Part shown: in pieces, positions 1 to 8,148 of the stretch
Layout of the letters: every line of letters begins with the position of its first letter
Numbering within the stretch: the first letter of the stretch is position 1
NCBI GenBank assembly: GCA_001281695.1
Contig: LJIE01000001.1
Location: 3,495,521-3,559,520 of the forward strand
Reading direction: 5' to 3'
DNA length: 64,000 nucleotides
From: a bacterium 336/3
GTDB taxonomy: Bacteria > Bacteroidota > Bacteroidia > Cytophagales > Thermonemataceae
The notes under the pieces: generated by a model
Database searches by the model: none
Seen by the model: the letters and a program-made list of their open reading frames with translations, nothing else
What the model was told of the DNA's origin: nothing
Translations under genes and position numbers: made by a program

Positions 1-357
1 CGTCTCGAAAATATTCGTAGAGCTGCTGAAGTAGCAAAACTTTTTTTAAATTGTGGTATCATTGTCATAGCTTCATTTATTTGCCCAACTCAAGCTACAC
101 AAAATATGGTTAGAGATATTGTGGGGGCAGATTTTGTGGAAATTTTCATAAACTGTCCTTTGGAAATTTGCGAAGCCAGAGACGTAAAAGGCTTGTATGC
201 AAAAGCCAGAGCAGGTGTAATCAAAGACTTTACAGGTATTGATAGCCCTTTTGAAGCCCCTCAATCTCCCGAATTGATAATCAATACACACTTAAATAGT
301 TTAGAAGAGTGTATTGAGCAAATCTATGAGTTAGTTTTGCCAAAAATTAAGGCCTGA
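1..357 (+). CDS. cysC: Adenylylsulfate (APS) kinase, C-terminal part
   Basis: The reading frame is open from base 1 and ends at TGA 355-357; the N-terminus with the P-loop lies off the left edge. The visible 118 residues start with RLENIRRAAEVAKL and contain FICPTQATQNMVR, a CPLEICEARDVKGLYAKA segment and KDFTGIDSPFEAP, which match the APS-binding and lid regions of APS kinases. The family phosphorylates adenosine 5'-phosphosulfate to PAPS in sulfate assimilation or sulfation. The stop is followed after two bases by the next start, so the two genes are probably co-transcribed. Whether the missing part is a stand-alone CysC or the end of a CysN/CysC fusion cannot be seen; the end of the protein looks like an ordinary CysC. 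Confidence 0.9.
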   Translation, partial: RLENIRRAAEVAKLFLNCGIIVIASFICPTQATQNMVRDIVGADFVEIFINCPLEICEARDVKGLYAKARAGVIKDFTGIDSPFEAPQSPELIINTHLNSLEECIEQIYELVLPKIKA

Positions 358-359
358 GT

Positions 360-1199
360 ATGATTCTTTATTATGCCGTAGGTGGTGGCATGGGGCATTT
401 GGCAAGAGCTTCTGCTGTTTTAAATACTCTACAAATACCCAAAGAGGCTGTAAAAGTACTTACAGCCTCTCCTTTTGCATCTTTATATTTCCAAGATTTA
501 CCCGTTTTACCATTACCTGCTCACCTGAATAACGACCCAGAATTTTATGAAATTTGGCTCAAACAGCAATGTAAAAAATATGAGTTTACAGAAATTTGGG
601 TTGATAGTTTTCCTTGTGGCATTTTGGGTGAACTTGGATGCTTGTTAGATTTACCTCTAAAATGGACATATCTTGCAAGAATCTTACATTGGGAAAACTA
701 TTGTGGGCTTATTAAATTTACTCCTCCATTTCAAAGAGTTATTCAGCTGGAAATGCTTGAAACCTCACACCAAGATTTCTTAAAATCATTAGAGTGTCCT
801 ATAGAGCATATATCTTTAGAATATCCTGTTTATCAAGATAATACAAAGAAAATATTTTCTCAAAACGATTGGTTAGTTGTTCATTCTGAACCTCAAACTG
901 AAGTAGAAGAACTACTCGCCTATGCTCAAGACCAAGCCAATTTAGAAAATATTAAACCCCGATTTTGTTTGATTAGTCCTATCAAAAAAATAGATTTAGA
1001 CATTGATTTTGAACACTTTAACTTGTATCCCAGTCATCCATATTTCAATCAGGCAGGTAGAATTTTTACTGCTTGTGGATTCAATTCTATGACTCAAACC
1101 CTCCCCTTTCGAGAAAAACATCATTTTTTACCGTTTTTACGTCGTTTTGACAACCAATTTTTAAGAGCAACTTTACATAAAAAAGATAAATATTTTTAG
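360..1199 (+). CDS. MurG-like glycosyltransferase family protein
   Basis: A 279-residue cytosolic protein. The N-terminus MILYYAVGGGMGHLARA is the Gly-rich loop plus GHxxRA pattern seen in GT-B glycosyltransferases of the MurG/GT28 type. Near the C-terminus GRIFTACGFNSMTQTL resembles the nucleotide-sugar binding segment in which a Gly/Asn loop follows a beta strand. It is shorter than MurG (about 350 residues), so the acceptor domain is probably reduced. It starts two bases after the cysC stop, which suggests an operon. The acceptor and sugar donor cannot be deduced. Confidence is good for the fold class and low for any specific reaction. Confidence 0.6.
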   Translation: MILYYAVGGGMGHLARASAVLNTLQIPKEAVKVLTASPFASLYFQDLPVLPLPAHLNNDPEFYEIWLKQQCKKYEFTEIWVDSFPCGILGELGCLLDLPLKWTYLARILHWENYCGLIKFTPPFQRVIQLEMLETSHQDFLKSLECPIEHISLEYPVYQDNTKKIFSQNDWLVVHSEPQTEVEELLAYAQDQANLENIKPRFCLISPIKKIDLDIDFEHFNLYPSHPYFNQAGRIFTACGFNSMTQTLPFREKHHFLPFLRRFDNQFLRATLHKKDKYF

Positions 1200-1204
1200 A
1201 AAAA

Positions 1205-1235
1205 TTGTATTTTTTAAATAAAAATCTTACCTTTG
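1205..1235 (+). promoter_or_regulatory. Bacteroidetes-type promoter upstream of the Lys-rich protein gene
   Basis: TTG at 1205-1207 is followed after 20 bases by TACCTTTG at 1228-1235. This is an exact match to the TAnnTTTG -7 element of the Bacteroidetes primary sigma factor with an acceptable -33 spacing. It lies 34 bases upstream of the ATG at 1270. Confidence 0.7.
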
Positions 1236-1269
1236 CGGAAAATTTTTCATACTTTTAAAACTCTCTCTT

Positions 1270-1737
1270 ATGAAAGAACTATTGAAACACTTACCTGCCA
1301 TCAAAGGTTTTATTGAGGAGCGTACTACCGCTTTTCAAGAAATTAGTGATAATGTTCTTAAAAACTTCCTTAAAGAGGCTTATAAATTACCATTTCTTTT
1401 TCCTGTAAGAATTATCGTGAACGAAGATAAGTTTGTTAATTTTCTTTTTGATATGAGAAAAGACCTTTTTGAAGGAAAAAAGTTAGACATTGTAGATGAT
1501 TTAGAGAAGAAAGATGAGGTAAAAGAAAAAGATATTGTTGCTTCAAAAGAAGTTGTAGTAGAAGTACAAGAAAAGAAGCCTGTTGTAAAGAAAGAAGTTG
1601 CTAAAACTGTAGCAACTAAAACCAAAACAAAATCGAATGTAGTAGCAAAAGACACAAAAGTTGCTACAAACAATAAAAAAACCACCATAGCAAAAAATAC
1701 GAAAAGTACCACAAAAAAAGAAAAATTAGTGTCTTAA
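1270..1737 (+). CDS. Hypothetical protein with Lys/Thr/Val-rich C-terminal tail
   Basis: A 155-residue protein that I do not recognise as a named family. Residues 1-75 look globular and helical (MKELLKHLPAIKGFIEERTT and so on). From about residue 80 the sequence becomes low-complexity and strongly basic, with repeated KK, VAT, KTKTK and TTKKEK runs. The tail resembles in composition the disordered tails of bacterial histone-H1-like proteins, but no AAKK repeat consensus is present, so nucleic-acid binding is only inference. It has its own promoter (TACCTTTG at 1228-1235) and is followed 12 bases later by the next gene. The ATG at 1270 is the only sensible start. Confidence 0.6.
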   Translation: MKELLKHLPAIKGFIEERTTAFQEISDNVLKNFLKEAYKLPFLFPVRIIVNEDKFVNFLFDMRKDLFEGKKLDIVDDLEKKDEVKEKDIVASKEVVVEVQEKKPVVKKEVAKTVATKTKTKSNVVAKDTKVATNNKKTTIAKNTKSTTKKEKLVS

Positions 1738-1749
1738 ACATAGATTTGT

Positions 1750-2451
1750 TTGGAAAAGTCTAACAAAAATATTTTCTATAAAATACGCATCAGCCTTCTA
1801 TTACTTGGAGGGCTGTTGGCGTTTTATTGGTTATATTTTTATTTTTTAGGTTTTTCTTTAGATGGTATCGACAGGGCCAATGCCCTCAAACAAGAATTAC
1901 CAGAACTTATTACTCAAAAGCAATACAATGAATCTATTAAAAAGAACTTTTATCTTTTATATTTGGATTCTTCACAGAGAGATGATAATTATTGGAATTT
2001 AGCTAGTTCGTATTACTTACTTGCTCAAAAAAAACAAGCCAAATATTTTTACGATTCACTTCTCAAATCACCTTCGCTATCTTATCAAGCAAAAGCTTGG
2101 CATCAGTTAGGAAATTTGTTTTATTTAGAATCTGCTGATTCACTAGACAAGGCTCTTGAAGCTTATAAAAACTCTTTTTATATCAATGAAAACAATATTG
2201 CTTTGCGATACAATTATGAGTTACTCAAGAAGTTAAATCAGAAAAATCAGCCTCAAAAAACCAATCAATCTCAGAAAAAAGAGAATAAGAACCAAAATAA
2301 CAATACTTCAAAAACAGATTTGCCCAAAGCTGAAGAACCTCAAAACGATTTTTTAGAGGCAATTTCTAATCAAGAACAAGAGCAAATTAAAAAATATCAA
2401 CTCAAAAGGTCTAAATCTGTCAAAAAAGATAAAAACCTACCAGATTGGTAG
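1750..2451 (+). CDS. Membrane-anchored TPR protein, BatC-like
   Basis: A 233-residue protein with one N-terminal membrane segment (about residues 11-33, ISLLLLGGLLAFYWLYFYF). A helical TPR-like region of about residues 75-165 follows, including AKAWHQLGNLFYLESADSLD and ALEAYKNSFYINENNIALRYNYE. After that comes a Gln/Asn/Lys-rich linker and a C-terminal block ending in DW. This layout and the end NEQEQI-like...KNLPDW resemble BatC of the Bacteroides aerotolerance operon, but no batA, batB or batD is present nearby. The start is TTG at 1750: an in-frame TAG sits at 1741-1743 and the protein has no internal methionine. The final codons form one arm of the hairpin at 2434-2454. Confidence 0.65.
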   Translation: MEKSNKNIFYKIRISLLLLGGLLAFYWLYFYFLGFSLDGIDRANALKQELPELITQKQYNESIKKNFYLLYLDSSQRDDNYWNLASSYYLLAQKKQAKYFYDSLLKSPSLSYQAKAWHQLGNLFYLESADSLDKALEAYKNSFYINENNIALRYNYELLKKLNQKNQPQKTNQSQKKENKNQNNNTSKTDLPKAEEPQNDFLEAISNQEQEQIKKYQLKRSKSVKKDKNLPDW

Positions 2452-2454
2452 GTT
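2434..2454. terminator. Bidirectional terminator hairpin overlapping two gene ends
   Basis: AACCTACCA (2434-2442), loop GAT, TGGTAGGTT (2446-2454): a perfect 9-bp stem. It sits across the stop codons of the converging genes ending at 2451 (+) and 2453 (-). On the minus strand the stem is followed by a T run, as in an intrinsic terminator; on the plus strand the tail is A/T-rich but not a T run. Confidence 0.65.
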
Positions 2455-2869
2455 AGAAATTAAAATTCACAACTTGTTTGATTTCGTTTGAAAGACTAAG
2501 AGCCACAGGGCAGGTATGAGCAGCATTTTCGAGTTTTTGCTTATATTTATCATCAAAATTCAACTCTTTTGGAAAATTGAACTCAATATGAATTTCTCCA
2601 ATTTTTCGTGGACTTGAAGTCATCACTTTCGTGGTTTTCCAAGTAACATCTTTCAAATCTACTCCATCTCTTTCAGCTACAATACCCATAATGGTCATCA
2701 TACAACTTCCCAAAGCAGCACAAACTAAGTCTGAGGGTGAAAAAGCCTCTCCTTTTCCATTATTATCGGTAGGGGCATCTGTGATAATTGCATTGGAAGA
2801 AGCCAGATGTGTGGCTTGTGTTCTTAAATTTCCTTGATAAACTGATTCTATTTGGTTAGCCATAAACAT
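2453..2869 (-). CDS. OsmC family protein
   Basis: A 138-residue cytosolic protein of the OsmC/Ohr superfamily. Visible family features are the central FSPSDLVCAALGSCMMTIMG helix carrying one redox Cys, and HTCPVALSLS near the C-terminus carrying the second. These are the two cysteines that reduce organic hydroperoxides with a dithiol reductant in characterised members. Length is typical. Two in-frame starts are possible, ATG at 2869 or ATG at 2863 (MANQIE); I cannot decide between them. It converges on the upstream TPR gene with one base between stops, and the gene behind it on the minus strand starts only a few bases away, suggesting a two-gene unit. Confidence 0.88.
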   Translation of the reverse strand: MFMANQIESVYQGNLRTQATHLASSNAIITDAPTDNNGKGEAFSPSDLVCAALGSCMMTIMGIVAERDGVDLKDVTWKTTKVMTSSPRKIGEIHIEFNFPKELNFDDKYKQKLENAAHTCPVALSLSNEIKQVVNFNF

Positions 2870-2873
2870 TAAA

Positions 2874-3320
2874 TTATTTGTTAAGCCAATGATTCGCTTC
2901 TTCTATTGAACCAAAAACTTTATTTTGAAAGGGTAAGTTTGTTCTTGAGGGTCTCTCCATATACCAAAGCATTTTTTTAGGTAAAATCACTGCTAATTTC
3001 CCCTGTTTTCCTAAACACTGTGAAAGTCTGGGCAACCAGTCGTTCCACGCCCAAGAGGTATCTTCTTTTCTAAAAAAAGATTTTTTACTTTGATTAAAGA
3101 TTATCTTTTGCGTACTTTTAAACGAAATAAAGCTCAATGCTTCTTCTAAGGCTCTTTGATATGCCTCTCGGCAAGTATCAAAGGACTCAAAATCTACAGT
3201 GAGGCAAGCATTTTCAGCACTATAGCCAATACTGATAGTATCATCATGAAATATAATTTCCAAACTGAAAAAGTTTAAGCAAGTAGAGAAGATACGTTCA
3301 TTGTGTAAGCGAAGTTGCAA
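2874..3320 (-). CDS. Hypothetical protein
   Basis: About 148 residues, no signal peptide or membrane segment. The C-terminus (QNKVFGSIEEANHWL) resembles the last helix of SpoIIAA/STAS-like proteins, in which a helix of the pattern F.S..EA..WL is common, and the middle part LAVILPKKMLWYM would be a beta strand plus helix of that fold. This is a weak fold suggestion. The frame has no in-frame ATG near its start: TTG at 3320 is the first conventional start, and the frame stays open further upstream, so the N-terminus is uncertain. It probably shares a transcript with the osmC-like gene just downstream. Confidence 0.5.
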   Translation of the reverse strand: MQLRLHNERIFSTCLNFFSLEIIFHDDTISIGYSAENACLTVDFESFDTCREAYQRALEEALSFISFKSTQKIIFNQSKKSFFRKEDTSWAWNDWLPRLSQCLGKQGKLAVILPKKMLWYMERPSRTNLPFQNKVFGSIEEANHWLNK

Positions 3321-3367
3321 AAAGTTTCTTTTAATTTCAAAGTATTTTATAGAAAAATTATTTTAAC

Positions 3368-4561
3368 GTGTCTAAACATATTTTATATATTTCTTATGAT
3401 GGACTAACAGATCCACTTGGTCAGTCTCAAATATTACCTTATTTAATGGGGCTAAACAAGCAATATGGTTATACTTTTAGTGTTATTTCAGCTGAAAAAG
3501 CAGATAATTATCAAGCTAAAAGTCAGTTAATTCATGATTTAATTGCAGGCTTTGGGATCCATTGGCAACCTATTTTTTATACAAAAAAACCTCCTGTGTT
3601 TTCTACTCTTTGGGACTTGCGAAAAATCTGGAAAAAAGCTACACAGATTTATAAGCAAAAACCTTATGAAATTGTACATGCTCGAAGCTATTTGAGTGCT
3701 TTGATTGCACTTCGTTTGAAGAAAAAATTTAAAACCAAATTCATTTTTGATATGAGGGGTTTTTGGGCTGATGAACGCATTGATGGCGGTTTATGGAATC
3801 TGAAAAGCCCACTTTACAATAAAATTTATCTTTATTTTAAGAAAAAAGAAAAAGAGTTTTTACAACAAGCTGATTATACTATTTCACTGACACACAACGC
3901 TAAACAAGAAATTCAATCGTGGGAGGGTTTTGCTCAAACACCTATCCAAGTAATCCCTTGTTGTGTAGATTTGGAGATATTCAAACCTTCTGAAAATCCC
4001 ATTTCTAAATCTAAAAACCTAACTATAAGCTATTTGGGCTCAATTGGAACGTGGTATTTGCTGAAAGAAATGCTGTTGTTTTATAAAAATCTTCTTGATA
4101 AATATCCAGATGCTATTTTTTCGTTTATTACAGCCGAAAATCCACAACCCATTTTAGAGGAAGCAAAAAATTTACAATTACCTTTAACACAAATTAAAAT
4201 AAAAAAAGCGAATCGCAACGAAGTTCCTTTGATGCTTGCAGAAAGTCATTTTTCTTTATTTTTTATCAAAGATGCCTATTCCAAAAAAGCTTCTTCAGCC
4301 ACCAAAATGGCAGAAATTTTGGCAATGGGTATTCCCATTATCACCAACGATATTGGCGACCATCAGTATTTAGCATCTAAGTATAATTTTGGGTGTTTAT
4401 TGCAAAATTTGGATATTCATTCCATACAAAAAGCCATTGAGCAAATTCCTGATTTACTGAATATTTCATCTGAAAGTTTAATTCGTATTGCTCAAGATTA
4501 TTTTTCTTTAGAAAAAGGTGTAGAAAGTTATGCCCAAGTCTATCAAAAAATAAGTACTTAG
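3368..4561 (+). CDS. Glycosyltransferase family 4 protein
   Basis: A 397-residue GT-B glycosyltransferase. The N-terminal domain opens with KHILYISYDGLTDPLGQSQI, typical of GT4 enzymes of this group, and contains HARSYLSALIAL and FDMRGFWADER. The C-terminal domain has the linker strand ISYLGSIGTWY and the donor-site region KKASSATKMAEILAMGIPII, which contains the E(x)nE-type segment that contacts the nucleotide sugar. The family makes polysaccharide or lipopolysaccharide linkages at the cytoplasmic side of the membrane; the substrate is unknown. The start is GTG at 3368, directly preceding SKHILYIS. It is divergent from the hypothetical gene on the minus strand. Confidence 0.85.
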   Translation: MSKHILYISYDGLTDPLGQSQILPYLMGLNKQYGYTFSVISAEKADNYQAKSQLIHDLIAGFGIHWQPIFYTKKPPVFSTLWDLRKIWKKATQIYKQKPYEIVHARSYLSALIALRLKKKFKTKFIFDMRGFWADERIDGGLWNLKSPLYNKIYLYFKKKEKEFLQQADYTISLTHNAKQEIQSWEGFAQTPIQVIPCCVDLEIFKPSENPISKSKNLTISYLGSIGTWYLLKEMLLFYKNLLDKYPDAIFSFITAENPQPILEEAKNLQLPLTQIKIKKANRNEVPLMLAESHFSLFFIKDAYSKKASSATKMAEILAMGIPIITNDIGDHQYLASKYNFGCLLQNLDIHSIQKAIEQIPDLLNISSESLIRIAQDYFSLEKGVESYAQVYQKIST

Positions 4562-4623
4562 TTTTAAAAATATATTAAATTTTATTAACTTAATGAGGTG
4601 ATTTTTTAACCTTATTGAGCATT

Positions 4624-5448
4624 ATGACTAACTTGTTTCGTAGCTTATGGATGATCATCAATTACAAAACATTGATTATCACATTTCTTTCTATAATTAC
4701 CACCTATATTTGTAAATATTTCAATTTTGTAGGAGACTTGCCTATTACTCTCATAGGTACTGCCATTATTTTTCCTGTAGTTTTTTCTATCAATAGTGCT
4801 TACAAACGCAGAGAAGAGGCCATCATGTATTATGCTTCCTTCAAATCAAATCTCATTTCTTTGTTTTATGCAGGTAAAAATTGGGTAGATAGAGATTTTG
4901 AAGAATACAGAAAAAATATTAAAAATGTACTTCAAGATACTATGCAAAATGTTGTAGAACTTTTTCTAAAAGTCCCCAGTGAGCACAAACAATTTGAGAG
5001 TAAAATTTATAGGTGTTTTGATGAAATTTCATTGTTTATTCAAACACTTCGTAAAGCCAATATCAGTCCTGGTGAGCTTTCAAGAATAGACCAATATCTT
5101 ACAAAATCGGTAACAGACTTCGAAAAATTGAAACAAATTCTGTATTATCGTACACCCAATTCTATGCGTACTTATTCTATCTTTTTCTTGTATAGCTTTC
5201 CCATTTTGTATGCTCCTTATTTTGCCTATCATCTTAAAGATGGAACTTATCCTATTATTGGCTATACTTCAGCCATTTTATATAGTTTTGTATTTGTAAG
5301 TTTAGTCAATATTCAAGAACAATTGGAAAACCCTTTTGACCAAATTGGTGAAGATGATATTATTTTTGATGAACAAGAGTTGCAAATTGTCTTGGATAGT
5401 GAAGCAAGAGACAGTGTAGAGAACTTCAAAAAAATGCATAATATTTAG
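4624..5448 (+). CDS. Integral membrane protein, possibly bestrophin-like
   Basis: A protein of about 274 residues with membrane segments near residues 13-30 (TLIITFLSIITTYI), 38-55 (ITLIGTAIIFPVVFSI), 190-210 and 220-240, separated by a long charged helical stretch. The segment SINSAYKRREEAIMYY directly after the second membrane helix resembles the corresponding region of bestrophin-like channels (NxxYxRWxEA), and the four-helix layout fits, but identity to a named family is not certain. A TTG three codons upstream (4615) is a possible alternative start; I prefer the ATG at 4624. No operon partner is evident: 53 bases separate the upstream GT4 gene and about 97 bases the ParA gene. Confidence 0.6.
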   Translation: MTNLFRSLWMIINYKTLIITFLSIITTYICKYFNFVGDLPITLIGTAIIFPVVFSINSAYKRREEAIMYYASFKSNLISLFYAGKNWVDRDFEEYRKNIKNVLQDTMQNVVELFLKVPSEHKQFESKIYRCFDEISLFIQTLRKANISPGELSRIDQYLTKSVTDFEKLKQILYYRTPNSMRTYSIFFLYSFPILYAPYFAYHLKDGTYPIIGYTSAILYSFVFVSLVNIQEQLENPFDQIGEDDIIFDEQELQIVLDSEARDSVENFKKMHNI

Positions 5449-5545
5449 CAAGATATTATTTTATTTACATTCAAAACCTTAAAAACTTGCAAATTCATTG
5501 TAACTCTTGTAACTTGTTGGGCAATTATAAACTTTATTAACCGTT

Positions 5546-6316
5546 ATGCCAAAACCTCATATCATTGCAGTTGTAAATCAAAAAGGAGGAACAGGGAAAA
5601 CTACCACTACTGTAAATTTAGGGCGTGCTATTGCTGAATTTGGCAAAAAAGTATTGCTCATGGACTTAGATCCACAGGGCAGTCTTTCCTATTATTTAGG
5701 AGCAAATAGCAATGTTTGGAGCATTTCAGATGTAATTTTAGAAGATATTTCTTTTCATAATGCATTGATACAAAGAGAAAATATGCATATTATCCCTGCT
5801 GATGTAACACTTGCCGATTTAGAGTTATCGCTTGTAAACTATCAGGGTAGAGAGCAAATTGTTAAGAAAATGATAGAGCAACATGCTCAAGAATACGACT
5901 ATATTTTGATAGATTGTTCACCTTCTCTTTCAATTCTTACGGTAAATGCTTTGGTAGCTGCTCATAGCATCATTATTCCTTTACAAATGGAAGTTTTGAG
6001 TATGCATGGTTTGGAACTTATCTTAGAAACGATTGAGCAAGTAAAGAAGACTGTCAACACAGAGTTGCAAATATTGGGGATTCTGGTTTTAATGTACAAT
6101 GTACGCAGAAGAATTACCCAAGAAGTGCATAATCATATCAAAAAAACTTATAATTTTGTACCTATTTTTCAAACACATATCCGAACAGATGTAAAACTTG
6201 TTGAAGCTCCATCATTTGGTAAAAGTGTGTTTGAATATGCTCCACAATCTAATGGTGCAGAGGATTATCTTAATTTGGCAAGAGAAATTATAGCCAAAGA
6301 AGCAACGAGTAATTAG
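5546..6316 (+). CDS. ParA/Soj family ATPase (no ParB partner)
   Basis: A 256-residue MinD/ParA-superfamily ATPase. The deviant Walker A motif KGGTGKTT (residues 13-20) with its signature lysine, Walker A' LLMDLDPQGSLS, and Walker B YILIDCSPSLSIL are all intact, and length is that of chromosomal Soj proteins without an N-terminal HTH. These ATPases dimerise with ATP on DNA and move or space DNA or protein cargo. The next gene is not a ParB: no ParB/Spo0J domain is encoded anywhere in the window. The gene leads a co-directional run with a 46-base gap to the next gene, so its cargo is probably encoded there. Function in chromosome segregation is possible but not supported by context. Confidence 0.9.
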   Translation: MPKPHIIAVVNQKGGTGKTTTTVNLGRAIAEFGKKVLLMDLDPQGSLSYYLGANSNVWSISDVILEDISFHNALIQRENMHIIPADVTLADLELSLVNYQGREQIVKKMIEQHAQEYDYILIDCSPSLSILTVNALVAAHSIIIPLQMEVLSMHGLELILETIEQVKKTVNTELQILGILVLMYNVRRRITQEVHNHIKKTYNFVPIFQTHIRTDVKLVEAPSFGKSVFEYAPQSNGAEDYLNLAREIIAKEATSN

Positions 6317-6362
6317 ATATTGGTAATTTGATAAATTTTTTAAGAAAATTTAAACTTCAATA

Positions 6363-7010
6363 ATGGCATTAGGGGAAAATATAAAAAGAGAACGGATGAT
6401 TCCTGTTCGAAATAAAATTGTCTATCAGAACTTAGAACAAGAAATTAACGAGCTAAAACAAAAAGAAGATTATGAATATTCAGAATCTCCTTTTTTTAGC
6501 AACGATGACATTGCTATTTCCCTACAACAACTCAACTATTTTGAAGAAGAACACCAAATCAAAAATAATTTTATTCAAGAAAACGATTTTGACATTGAAC
6601 ATATCTTACAAAGTACACAACTAATTGCAGAAATCAGCATAGATGAAAAGATAAGTAAAGCTAATAATCTGTTTTGCAAAGCTTTACATGTAGAAGATAT
6701 AGAAATTAGTTTTCGTTTTATCCGAGAGTTTTTACATAAGGAAAAACTCAATGAATGGATACAACATTGGGAGAAACTTCAGAAAGGAGAGATTATTCAA
6801 GAGATTTTAGAACTTCAACCTAAAAATACTGAAGAGAGTATCATTCTAGCTACTACACTTTATCCAATATTTCAACAAGGTATTTTTCTAAAAGTAATAT
6901 GGATTAGTCAGGATATAACCAAAGCCATTTGTGCCTATAAAAATAATACAACAATAGAACTGGACATAGATAAAAACTTAAAATCTGCCAAAATTATTGT
7001 TAAAATATAG
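6363..7010 (+). CDS. Hypothetical protein, putative ParA partner
   Basis: A 215-residue protein with no family I recognise. It starts with a short, conserved-looking basic peptide (MALGENIKRERMIPVRNK), followed by a Glu/Gln-rich helical stretch (residues 20-110) and a mixed alpha/beta C-terminal part. There is no signal peptide or membrane segment. A short basic N-terminal peptide is the feature by which ParB-type and cargo-adaptor proteins stimulate ParA ATPases, so a role as ParA activator or adaptor is a reasonable inference from sequence plus position directly downstream of the ParA gene. The next gene, a membrane GAF protein, begins only 21 bases later. Confidence 0.55.
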   Translation: MALGENIKRERMIPVRNKIVYQNLEQEINELKQKEDYEYSESPFFSNDDIAISLQQLNYFEEEHQIKNNFIQENDFDIEHILQSTQLIAEISIDEKISKANNLFCKALHVEDIEISFRFIREFLHKEKLNEWIQHWEKLQKGEIIQEILELQPKNTEESIILATTLYPIFQQGIFLKVIWISQDITKAICAYKNNTTIELDIDKNLKSAKIIVKI

Positions 7011-7031
7011 TTAAATAACATTTGATACATT

Positions 7032-8141
7032 ATGAGTTTTCGTGTACAATTTGTATTGCTAATAACAACTCTCTTTATTCTTGTAGGGGGCGATATTGTG
7101 TATATAGCTCTCTATGATGAAATCAATTTGGTTTTTGAATTAAGTGTACTTGTCCTTACGATTATCAATATTGGCATTTTGGTTTATGTAATTGATAAAC
7201 ATGCCTTTGGTTCTTTCAGACAATTAGAAAGAATCTCTAAAAATGTCAGTGATGGTGAATCTATAGAGATTCCTGAAGATAGCATCACAGAAACAGCAAA
7301 TATTTATCATTATTTATGGGATATTTCTTCGGATTTGGAAGAAGCCACAAAATTCATTAAAAATATTGGTAATCGTAAATTTGACTTTAAATTCAATACA
7401 CTCAGCACCAATGAAGGTTTAGGAAAAGCCTTGATTGAAATGAGTGAGCAACTACAAAAAATCTCTAATGAAGAACAAAGTCGTAATTGGACTGTAACAG
7501 GTATTGCAAAATTTTCGGATTTACTACGAGATAATCAAAATTTAGATATTAATGAATTGGCTTATATTTTCATCCGAGAACTTGCCAATTATATCAATGC
7601 CAATCAAGGAGCTGTATACATTATAGATAGGGAAGCAAAGCCTCCTGTCGTAGAAGCAGTGGCTGCATATGCCTACTCAAGAAGGAAGTTTCTAAAAAAG
7701 AGTTTCTATATCAATGAAGGTTTAGTAGGGCGTTGTATTTTGGATGATGATGTCATTTACATGGACGATATTCCTCAAAATTATATCCATATTACCTCTG
7801 GATTAGGCGAATCATTACCCAAAAGTATTCTTCTTGCTCCTATTCGTGTAAACGAAGTAACTTACGGAGTTGTTGAGATGGCATCTTTTAATTTCTTAGA
7901 ACCTTATCAAGTAGAATTTGTAAAAAATATTAGTGAAGACTTTGCTTCCAACGTAGCCAATGCTCAAATTAATATTAAAACCAAAGATCTATTGAGTCGT
8001 TCTCAAGCCATTAGTGAAGAGTTAGCTCAAAAAGAACAACTCTTACAACAAACTGAGTTGGTCATCAAACAACTTGAGCAACGCATTCATACCAAAGACT
8101 TAGAAATTGTTTCCCTTAAAAATGCCTTAAGTGCTGAATAA
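7032..8141 (+). CDS. Membrane GAF-domain protein with C-terminal coiled coil
   Basis: A 369-residue protein. Two membrane helices (about residues 5-27 and 36-55) enclose a very short loop. A HAMP-like linker (GSFRQLERISKNVSDGESIEI) and a helical connector follow, then a GAF domain of about residues 165-315 (LAYIFIRELANYINANQGAV ... EGLVGRCILDDDVIYMDDIP ... SILLAPIRVNEVTYGVVEMA). The protein ends in a coiled coil of about residues 318-369. There is no kinase, cyclase or methyl-accepting domain, so the output is presumably protein-protein interaction through the coiled coil. Its position behind the ParA pair suggests it could be the membrane cargo or partner. The ligand of the GAF domain is unknown. 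Its stop overlaps the region of possible alternative starts of the next gene. Confidence 0.8.
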   Translation: MSFRVQFVLLITTLFILVGGDIVYIALYDEINLVFELSVLVLTIINIGILVYVIDKHAFGSFRQLERISKNVSDGESIEIPEDSITETANIYHYLWDISSDLEEATKFIKNIGNRKFDFKFNTLSTNEGLGKALIEMSEQLQKISNEEQSRNWTVTGIAKFSDLLRDNQNLDINELAYIFIRELANYINANQGAVYIIDREAKPPVVEAVAAYAYSRRKFLKKSFYINEGLVGRCILDDDVIYMDDIPQNYIHITSGLGESLPKSILLAPIRVNEVTYGVVEMASFNFLEPYQVEFVKNISEDFASNVANAQINIKTKDLLSRSQAISEELAQKEQLLQQTELVIKQLEQRIHTKDLEIVSLKNALSAE

Positions 8142-8148
8142 ACCTATA

